This document shows positions 56,158 to 64,000 of a DNA stretch of 64,000 bases, piece after piece. The first letter of the stretch is position 1. Every line of letters begins with the position of its first letter. The notes beneath the pieces were generated by a model. That model saw nothing but the letters and a program-made list of their open reading frames with translations, made no database searches and was not told where the DNA came from. Position numbers and translations under genes: made by a program. Source of the stretch: Pseudeuparius sepicola (taxonomy: Eukaryota; Arthropoda; Insecta; Coleoptera; Anthribidae); NCBI GenBank assembly GCA_963920635.1, contig OY987303.1:56487778-56551777 (forward strand), given 5' to 3'.

Positions 56158-57445
56158 CAGGGTTATCCAACGAAAACTTGACACCCCCAATATTCGAAAA
56201 CCGAAGAATATTTGAAAATTCGCCGAGATCCGTCCATTTTTGTTTTTGGGGAGAGCTTTTTTGACAGTCAAGCCAACCCGATACGTTCATCCCCCTAATC
56301 CCTAGCAACCCCAACTTTAAAATTTCAAATGGAACTATACCCACCTTGCGGCGCATCATTTTAAAGCCCTTTTTATTGTGAATACAGTGATGTATCGTTT
56401 TTAGAATTCTGATGAGATTTGACAGAATTATTGGCTAAAAACGGAAAGTTTACATTCCACTGTACGCGTAGTAAGTTCTACACAAATACTATTAAGTTTT
56501 TTATCTAATACTACACACGACCAATTTACCTAGTTTTTATTGACGTGTCGATCAGTATACAAAAAAGTCACAAATGAAAAAGCTGAAGCAAAATAAAAAA
56601 ATTCATACGAATTCAAACCTTATATCTTTTTAAAATATGTAACAAAAAGTCACTGTCACAAAAAAAGTTCCCGTTTTTTTGCTTGTAACCACGAAATCGT
56701 TAGTTTCAGCCTGCTATTGAAAGTGGAAACGTATTTTCGAAATGGTTTATTCTATCGCGGAAAGGGTAGAAATTGTTGCAATTTGTTATCGAAATCATGA
56801 TTACGCTAAAGCTACAGCACGAATTGCAACAATTTCTACCGTTTCCGCGACAGAATAAACCATTTCAAAAATACGTTTCCACTTTAAATAGCAGGCTGAA
56901 ATTAACGATTTCGTGGTTACAAGCAAAAAAAACGGGAACTTTTTTGTGACAGTGACTTTTTGTTACATATTTTAAAAGGATATAAGGTTTGAATTCGTAT
57001 GAATTTTTTTGTTTTGCTTTAGCTTTTTCATTTGTGACTTTTTTGTATACTGATCGACACGTCAGTAAAAACTAGGTAAATTGGTCGTGTGTAGTATCAG
57101 ATAAAAAACTTAATAGTGGCGGGCATTTGTGTAGAAATTACTACGCGTACATTAGATTGCAAACTTTCCGTTTTTTTTTCTGTCAAATCTCATCAGAATT
57201 CTAAAAACGATACATCACTGTATGCGGAATATAAAGGGCTTTAAAATGATGCGCCACAAGGGGGGTAGTTCCATTTGAAATTTTAAAGTTGGGGTTGCTA
57301 GGGATTAGGGGGATGAACATATCGGGTTGGCTTGACTGTAAAATAAGCTCCCCCCAAAAACAAAAATCGACGGGTCTCGGTGAATTTTCAAATATTTTTC
57401 GGTTCTCGAATTTTTTGAGGGTCAAGTTTTCGTTGGGAAACCCTG
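56158..57445. mobile_element. Almost fully palindromic mariner-type MITE (element I)
   Basis: TA-flanked at 56156-56157 and 57446-57447, with ends CAGGGTTATCC and TTGGGAAACCCTG-like sequence. The arms of about 627 bp (56158-56784 and 56819-57445) leave a loop of only about 34 bp. The loop region contains the first codons of a transposase gene. Single-stranded DNA or read-through RNA from it would fold into a very long hairpin. Confidence 0.85.
56741..56821 (+). pseudogene. First 27 codons of a mariner-like transposase (element I)
   Basis: ATG 56741 opens a frame reading 'MVYSIAERVEIVAICYRNHD' followed by 'YAKATAR', the first helix of the DNA-binding region found in DUF4817-type transposases (compare the start of element J). 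It runs directly into the opposite arm, so the rest of the gene was removed when the palindrome formed. Confidence 0.65.
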
Positions 57446-60071
57446 TATATAACTAACTTTACACGCACGTAAATGATCTACTAATATGTGAGAAGCCGAA
57501 ATACCCACAAACTCTTCTGAAGAACCTACACAATGGCAGAAGCTCAATCTCACCCCTTTTTTAGAGCTGTAACAAATTATGATTGATAAGTATGGTATAA
57601 ATATAAGTCAGCGTTTGCTTTGTAAAACAGGACCCAGTATTAGGCGGCGCGCGGCCCTTAATAATATTATAAAAATTTTATTTAAAATAAACTTTGAAAT
57701 AATTCAAACCACATCAAACCAATAATTTTCTTTCGCACAGAACAACACCACACAAGAATATATACATCCGTAAAATCAGTAAAATCAAGCGCAATCCTTA
57801 TTTCCATGCACGGCACTGGTTATCTAATCAAATCGCTACGCTCGCTTTCTTATTGGCTAGGTCGACGTCGATCACATAAAAACCTTTGAATTTTATACGG
57901 GTGATTTCTGCTGATAAGTCTAGTATTTTTACCAGTAGCAGAGCGTGGTAAATGCTATGAAATAGATCGCGCCCCGTATATCACTGTGATCCAATCCCAT
58001 TTAGCTTTTACCAGGGTAGCTCGAGAACAGGCGCCTCGGCAATAAGATACGAGACAAAACACTTTTTTAACCATATTAAACCAAACCTGGCATTAGTAGT
58101 AAAAAGATATGAAGGAGACACAGAAGATAGATATTGTAGTAAAAACAATTGACTGCATGCTCGCCTAATATAATATTACCAATACTTGCATGGGTTACAC
58201 TGTTCGACGGCTGGCCACTTGTGCAGCGAAATGCGGCGGATAGCCATGTAGATCTTAGGATATACTTGTCTAAATAGTTATAATCGATATGGCTTTTTAA
58301 AGACCTTTTGATAATATTATATGGTGCATTAACCTTTACGTTGTGTTTGACGACAACCTTAAAAAAAACTTAAAAGTGAAATGTTGCTTGTAGAATATGT
58401 ATATTTTTGAAAACTGCGTGACGTTAATGTCCTATATTCTTTTTTGATGCCAATTAGAGTTTTTTATGCTGTTTCAAGTGACTTTAGCGATACTATACCT
58501 ACTCATCAATTCATGTCTATATGGAAGATCGTGACAGGGGTGAGAGTCATCGAATTGATTTATTCCCCATAAGAAAGGGACTAACATATTAACAACTTAG
58601 ATCTAAATGTTCTATCCAGTTCTGCTGTTTTGTTAGACCTTCTAGCCGTAACTTGCCTTAAATCTGATAATGTTTCGGGTCCATTTCACCGGTCCGCGTT
58701 TTGTTTCTTGTCCTCCGTGTCCGTATGGCCGAAAGGTCCAAAATCTCTACAATATTATATGCCCATTTTCCGCATGAAAGGTCCCGTTTTTCGCCGACAA
58801 TACTACGGAGAAATCCGCGTAGCTATCGATTCCAGAACGCGCGACTAAACTCGAGGATCGTGTTCAAGTGCCGGATACACCAATGAAATCGAGCGGGTGG
58901 GCTTAGGCCCCCCTTGCTCCTTTCCTAAAAATATCCGCCGGATAAACTTCGGAAAAGAAAACAGCCGCGGAAGTAAATAGAGTATTCGTATGTAGATGAG
59001 AATAAGAAGGAGGCTCAAAGATCGAATTCTGTAGTCTATTGTGTAGATGATACAACTAAAAACTTTCCGATCAACAATGAACAAAATAAAGAATAGAAGA
59101 AGAATTACAATGTGCAACACCTTAAAACGAAACGTACACTCCTATCCGAGTATTTAATATTTGAATAGATGGGCTTCGGAAAAAGATCATTACAGTCATG
59201 CTATCTGTTGTATCGAGTCTTAGAAGTCATTGAAAATCACATTCCAGATAATCCCTCAGGAAAAAACAAACAAAAAAAATATAAAACTGCTTCGCGCAAT
59301 ATTTTAATATTATTGGCGTCAAGAATCCCCAAATCGTGTGGACTACGCCACTGGCGGCCGACGAAACGTAATTTAAAAAGGTGGGAACGTCGGTAGAGCC
59401 AGATAATTCGGGTGGGGGGAAATGGAAATCCGTTGGAAATGCAATATTCTAATGAAGGCAAACGACTTTAAAAGAGGAATCCGATCTGGCCGCCATGACG
59501 GAAACAAATACCTGGTAGCATTCAATCCAAATGAAATTATATTTTAGTGGGCGGGGAGAGACTCAGCCGTTTGCTTTTCTCGTTCTCGAGGTGTTTGTCC
59601 TTCCACTTAAACTGGCGCAGCAGGTAGGAGCGGACGTTTGAATTCACGGGGGACGGTTTAGCGACACTTCCGGTATTATACGCGAATTTAAGTCAATACG
59701 ACTTCAGAAATGAATGCCATTCGGATTGTTTATTAGTTACTTGTGGAAACCGTTTTGTAATGTTGGCTGCAGTGAATAATTTTGACTCATGTACTTATCA
59801 ATTAGATGGTAAAACCAATTTAAGGTTGTATGTGTATCTAGTATTCCAAATTAACCTAAGCCCTCCACCACAATGGAAAAAAGGCACTTGATCATTATGA
59901 ATAAAACACTTAACTCATCTAACCCGCATTACGCACGAACAGTTCCGACCCACGAAAGGTCAGTCACACCTCCTCCAGCCGGGTCATAATACACTTTTAA
60001 TTGCCAACTATTCATCACACGGCGTGTACAGGCCGCCATTATAAAGATATTAGACAAGGGAGGGCACTTAC
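57446..60071. other. Non-coding host-like stretch, probably TMTC intron
   Basis: No further TMTC exon was found here on the minus strand. It is less repetitive and more CpG-retaining than the rest, notably 58660-58960 and 59560-59720. Confidence 0.4.
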
Positions 60072-60186
60072 AGATTGTAGTGTACGTCCGCCATGTTGGG
60101 ACGATGTTGTAGGGCTTTCCTGAACGCCCATTCGGCCTCGGATGCCCGGCCCTGGCTGCTGAGGACGCTTCCCAGGTTTCCGTAGG
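60072..60186 (-). CDS. Tmtc: TMTC family exon with first TPR
   Basis: The 115-bp exon starts after a TTTGCAG acceptor and ends at a GTAAGT donor (60066-60071). Its phase (enters after 1 base, leaves after 2) fits the preceding exon. It encodes 'AYGNLGSVLSSQGRASEAEW' and continues to 'RPNMADVHYNL', a tetratricopeptide repeat of the TMTC TPR domain. In this family the TPRs face the ER lumen and are thought to engage protein substrates for O-mannosylation. Several more TPR exons are expected downstream, at lower coordinates, but none is visible in the window. Confidence 0.88.
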
Positions 60187-61195
60187 CTGCAAAGTAAAAC
60201 AGAATTTTGAAAATTTTGCATTTACATCAAAGAGACTTTCTAAGTTAAACGTTAAACAAAGACATAATATACTGTGACGGTACCTAGCGGCTACGAGTTT
60301 GGCTATTGGTCACTTCAAGGTTATTTCTTGGAATTTCGTGGCGTACAATCTCAGAAATGATTCTGGAACATCAACCAAAGTCAAAGGACCGGGCGAAAGT
60401 CGAAAGGAATCCGTTGATACATTTCAGCCTTTCCCGTCTTCGTAATTTACTTAACTGGAGTTTCGGATTTAAATTTAATACTCTTCATGTTGGCCGGAGA
60501 TTTCCGTCAAATTAGTTTTGAATAAAAGATGGCCGCATTTAAATATCCAAATGAAATTTCTCGGCTTGCCTTCGTGGAACGACGATACCGACTAGCGGAT
60601 ATATGGCCAGGCCATTATTTCGAGATTTATGCCGTAGCTGCTCCAGATGAAGGGGTTTATATGTAAACAGGATTAAACAACATCGGATTTTGCATACAGA
60701 AAACGTACACTAGACTAGTACAGGGAAACCCAAAATATGTCAACATTATTAACATCTGAGATATCTGTCATGCAATTTTTTTCATCTTTCATAAATACCA
60801 TTTAGGTAGGAATAACCACTGATTTCTAGTTAACGCAAACTAAATAACATTTAGATATTTGACCTGCTAAATGCAGTTCGTGAGGTAATATTTGCAGTCC
60901 GAAGTAAAAGTCGGGTTACAAGAAGCGAATGGTAAATTTGAAGGCACGCGAAGTAATTTAAAATTTATTTGGCTGAACCCTCGAGCTTTCTCTGACGCTA
61001 ACGAAAAATGAATGCGATTTAATTTTATTAAATTCAGTTTTAAAATGCGCTGCCTCGAAGCGCAGTCGGGGTTACAATCGAATAGCTATATGTCTTTTCT
61101 TGATTCGGTTACTTGCTGGAAATATTACATTCGGGATATTTTTTAGGATCCATATCCAAACACTCGGTCTAGATGTATATGCCGATTGGTCTTAC
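60187..61195 (-). other. Tmtc: TMTC intron
   Basis: A 1.0-kb intron with GTAAG donor at 61191-61195 and CAG acceptor ending at 60187. I see no transposon remnant in it. Confidence 0.75.
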
Positions 61196-61771
61196 CTTTC
61201 GGCGGGTTGACTTCCACAGCACTCCTGTACAACGCCTCCTCGTTGTTCCAGTCTTTATTCCTACACACAGTCCTCGCACAAAAACTAAGCAACACCGCCG
61301 CGAAAACGACGACGAAACACCGCGCCTTGCATCTTTTGTCCCACACCCAACCCGCCACCAGCCCAACCAACAAGCACAGCCCAGCGCTCGGTATGTACAG
61401 CACCCTCTCGGCCACCACGAAGCCGACGTAGAAGAAAATGTTCGTCGCCGGCAGAAACGGCAGCGCCAGCAACGACAAACACAACAAGATGACCGCCGGC
61501 GATCTTCTCTTGTTCCTGGACACGCACGAACAATGGCCAACTTGATTCACGGGGGCGTTGTTGTTGTTCGACAGTCGGCAGGAGTGGGAGTGGGAGTCCG
61601 ACGAAGTGTTCCTGCACACCGTGCAGAGGTGGTGGGTCTTTTCGGGTCTTTTGGGTTTCTGTAACGACTTTATACACTTTAACACTAGTTTCGACAGCAC
61701 CGAATAGAAGAGTAGGCTCAATATGTTGCGTTTGTCGCTGAAGGATGTCAGCCTGGGCACGGCGTCCATGC
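61196..61771 (-). CDS. Tmtc: TMTC family exon: membrane segments and Cys/His-rich loop
   Basis: The 576-bp exon is bounded by a TCTTCCAG acceptor and a GTAAG donor, in phase with both neighbours. It encodes about 191 residues. The start, 'MDAVPRLTSFSDKRN', belongs to the TMTC-specific DUF1736 region. A membrane segment follows ('LLFYSVLSKLVLK'), then a Cys/His-rich loop of about 50 residues, then membrane segments 'AVILLCLSLLALPFLPA', 'FFYVGFVVAERVLYIPSA', 'LCLLVGLVAGWVW' and 'CFVVVFAAVLLSFCA'. It ends 'DWNNEEALYRSAVEVNPPK', the junction into the TPR domain. The family members are ER-resident O-mannosyltransferases acting mainly on cadherins. The NPPK-A junction suggests TMTC1 or TMTC2. Antisense open frames over this exon are shadows. 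Confidence 0.93.
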
Positions 61772-62020
61772 CTGGAAGAAAATAAACCAAAGTTGATATA
61801 TGGGAACATGGATATTCGTTGATTAGCACAGAAATTTTAACAGACGGTAGGTCTGTCAACAAAAGGACTGAATCGCCAAATATAGAGAATGCGTAGGTAC
61901 CTCTCCCATCGCTTTTCCTAAGCATAGCCTTTCCGTAAATTGTGTTATTCATAAGTTTAATTATAGTTTTTTTTCAAAATCAGAGTTTGCCTTTACTCTT
62001 AACTGTTTTAATATAAGGCA
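61772..62020 (-). other. Tmtc: TMTC intron, 3' portion
   Basis: Intron sequence between the exon at 61196-61771 and the polymerase relic. The reading frame of the next exon continues open through it by chance. Confidence 0.6.
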
Positions 62021-62659
62021 CATGCAGACTGTTCGAATTTCAAAACGCTATAAGTTTTTAAAGATTAAACCATTTAGCAGAGCTTGTTTAAGTGCTCTTT
62101 AATGTATAACATATTTCTCTTTTGGATATAAGGTTGCCACAAGTTCCGATAATTTTGAATTTGGAGGTACACCATGCTCGGCTCAAAAAGGCAAATCTCT
62201 AAGGAAATCCTGCCGGTATTCAGGGTAGTCTAAATCAACTTCTAAAATGCATCCCTTACAACCATCATCTGGAATAGTGGTAACATCGATACTTGTATAA
62301 ACCTATTGAAACCCGCCATAAGGAAAGTGTTTACACATGGCCCAATCGTACGGGTTGTTAACATCGAAGTATAATACGAGTAGGTACTTGGAAGGTTCAT
62401 TAAGATCATAGTTATTCATATATTTATTATTTTCTTGTGAATATCGATTGCAGCACTGACTTATACGACCCCGTATACCCTTTTCGAAAAACATTGTATC
62501 TAAACCATAATTTTTCAAACGCGTGTTTCTGCAATTTTCCAATATATCAGTAAGTAACATAATGTCAGTCTTCAGGTGCAAGTCTGAGTATTCGCCTAAA
62601 TTTTGAATTCGAAATGTGTCTCAAACTAACTGACCATGTCTATAAGCGTCTTCATCAAT
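62021..62659 (-). pseudogene. Polinton/Maverick-type DNA polymerase B relic inside a TMTC intron
   Basis: About 213 codons read in essentially one minus-strand frame with four stops. They match the Polinton-type DNA polymerase in order: an 'IDEDAYRHGQ' block; 'NLGEYSDLHLKTDIMLLTDI', around an exonuclease motif; a 'FFEKGIRGRISQCCNRY' segment; 'LYFDVNNPYDWAM', the polymerase motif A region with the usual Leu-Tyr altered; a 'FPYGGFQ' block; 'GCILEVDLDYPEY'; and 'EKYVIH' then 'ALKQALLNGLI'. An internal deletion precedes the 'EKGIRG' block. The rest of the polymerase and all other Polinton genes are absent. It lies in the same orientation as the host gene and is presumably removed by splicing. Confidence 0.82.
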
Positions 62660-62792
62660 GTTAATATCATTTAATTTATTTTTTATTTATTTAATTTATT
62701 CTGTCAATTTATCTAAATTATCAATATAATCATGTCATAACATTAGTTTTGTGGCAAACTACGCAACAATAAGTTAAAGATTGTGTACTTAC
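62660..62792 (-). other. Tmtc: TMTC intron, 5' portion
   Basis: Starts with the GTAAGT donor at 62787-62792. AT-rich, no feature. Confidence 0.7.
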
Positions 62793-62997
62793 CCCAGTCA
62801 AAGCTAAGAGTATTAGGGAAGATCAACAGCCAAAAGTTGAAGACTGGCAAGTAAGCGAACGTCAACGTTCTCGTAACGATACTGGGTTCTCTTGCAGTAG
62901 GATTGTCAGCGGTGCTGAAGTGCGGCGTCCTAGTTTGTAGCCTGGCTAGCAGTATCACCGACAGCGCTCCAGCCAGTATCGACAAACTTCTGTTTTG
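62793..62997 (-). CDS. Tmtc: TMTC family exon: membrane segments before DUF1736
   Basis: The 205-bp exon begins after a TTGTTTCAG acceptor and ends at a GTAAGT donor after one base of a Gly codon, which the next exon completes. It encodes about 68 residues with two membrane segments ('LSILAGALSVILLARL' and 'FAYLPVFNFWLLIFP'). Between them lies 'FSTADNPTA', the conserved luminal DNP-A segment of TMTC proteins. The end, 'TLSFDWG', matches the conserved start of the DUF1736 region. The catalytic amino-terminal exons should lie to the right, outside the window. Confidence 0.9.
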
Positions 62998-64000
62998 TTT
63001 CTGAAACAAGAAAATAGCGCTGTAATAAAAGTCCGTAATGCCCGGAAACATTAAGATGCTATTAAAAAATCATTTGAGGGATTTGCCTTGGGACCTGGCT
63101 GCGTTTAATAGAAAATTAGTTGGTTAAAAAGTGATTACTAATCAGCAACGCTAGCTTCTCAGCTCAGGGAAACTTTTTATTAACTACATTGTTCCACTGT
63201 AACATACATTTTGTTTTTCTAGTATAAATTTAAATTCTTGTGAGCTATCTACGTCGTCCTTCTTGGAAAAATAAAGGTCAATTACATTAATGGAACTATT
63301 GTCTCTCTTTCGTCCCTTGTTCAAACATAAAAATTCTCTTTCCGAGGTCTTGAATGCCTCGCCCGCAAAGACAAAGAAAGACCTATATTTGCAGTGTTCG
63401 GAAATGTTGACTGAACAATTTGTCGAAAGATCCGCGCGACTGTATCAATGTAAACATCACAGAGGTTGCGAAAAGTCTCTCGGGATGGAGGTGGCGAGCT
63501 CCACGTCACCTCTGGCATAATTGATACAGTTGGGATTGTGTTTTGGGGTTTGTTATGTAATCCGGAGATACACCCAAAGGAACGGACAATTATTGTGTTA
63601 CCGTGTCCATCCATACAGGTTATTTACCTTAATTTATATGTTTGTCTTTAGTTATTGCGTGGTTGTTTATTTGTCACGATTGAGGTTGTGTAAAGGTCTA
63701 CTTATTGGCTGCAAGCTTTTATTTTTCCGGCAAAGAGAACTCTACTTCACCCCTTACTCAAACCTCCCCTATGTAAACACGTATCCCTCCCGGCGAAAGG
63801 CATAAATAAAGTTTCTTAATTTCGGGGCGTATTGGAACTGATAATCGCGAATTTATAGGGGTCAGGGAGTCGAAAATTCGCTGTTTATTTTGCCCCGCCT
63901 GCCGTGAAAGCTTCACGAATCTCCCCGAATATTGACACGAGGCAGTCGGCGCACTGCGGAGGGTAGCAAATTTATTACCCCCTCTTAAGCTCCCTGTACA
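62998..64000 (-). other. Tmtc: Upstream TMTC intron (no further exon seen)
   Basis: No exon of the TMTC N-terminal membrane region or its acidic luminal loop is visible before the window edge. Short open frames at 63290-63800 lack family resemblance. Confidence 0.5.

Noticed and set aside
59929..60221. Alternative coding frames continuing through the TMTC TPR exon and beyond
   Set aside because: The frame after the GTAAGT donor at 60071 is not TPR-like, and the exon boundaries are well supported by splice signals and phase.
61173..61664. Long open frames of 81-163 codons on the plus strand, and alternative minus-strand frames, over 61.17-61.8 kb
   Set aside because: They overlap the well-supported TMTC exon and have the low-complexity composition expected of shadow frames over GC-rich coding sequence.

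Overview
The window is eukaryotic and almost certainly from an insect. It is AT-rich, its one recognisable host gene is split by GT-AG introns, and it is full of insect-type transposable elements: Tc1/mariner relatives with TA target sites, hAT, a THAP-domain element, a Harbinger-like MITE, a solo LTR, Penelope-like and LINE retroelements, and DNA polymerase B relics of Polinton/Maverick type. A beetle or another repeat-rich insect would fit, but the sequence alone does not fix the order. I see no bacterial-type genes, operons or CRISPR arrays.

Host gene (about 60.0-63.0 kb, minus strand): three consecutive, phase-compatible exons of a TMTC family protein (transmembrane and TPR-containing O-mannosyltransferase, closest to TMTC1/TMTC2) lie at 62793-62997, 61196-61771 and 60072-60186. 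The amino-terminal exons would lie beyond the right edge. The exon at 60072 ends in a good splice donor in the first TPR, and I find no later TPR exon in the 60 kb to its left. Much or all of the rest of the window may therefore be one giant TMTC intron stuffed with transposons (inference).

Repeat landscape, left to right: a 350-bp near-perfect palindrome centred on a small mariner-type MITE (0.13-0.49 kb); an orphan THAP exon (1.05 kb); a hAT deletion derivative (3.9-4.6 kb); a mariner C-terminal relic followed by a hAT relic (6.25-8.1 kb); a fold-back containing a tRNA-like sequence with a CUA anticodon (9.07-9.49 kb); an almost complete mariner-like element with 368-bp inverted repeats and a DD37D transposase broken by one stop codon (12.15-14.08 kb); fold-back MITEs (14.1-17.7 kb); seven apparently identical 200-bp tandem units running into a palindrome (18.69-20.34 kb); a THAP element inserted into an older repeat and itself carrying a MITE (24.3-26.2 kb); a nest of MITEs with a long (TA)n tract (28.0-29.75 kb); and a solo LTR with 5-bp target duplication (30.16-30.46 kb).

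Further right are two long-inverted-repeat MITEs of one family (33.4-34.6 and 53.4-54.7 kb); a decayed IS630/Tc1-type transposase (37.4-38.2 kb); one mariner-like element inserted into another, with the empty site preserved in a second copy nearby (40.4-43.6 and 45.5-46.8 kb); LINE and hAT relics (48.4-49.9 kb); a Penelope-like element (50.4-52.2 kb); a Polinton-type polymerase fragment (55.3-55.6 kb); and a long palindromic MITE (56.2-57.4 kb). A second, longer Polinton-type polymerase relic sits inside a TMTC intron (62.0-62.7 kb).

No mobile element here looks fully functional. Many of the MITEs still carry a recognisable slice of their parent transposase, so their origin can be read directly.
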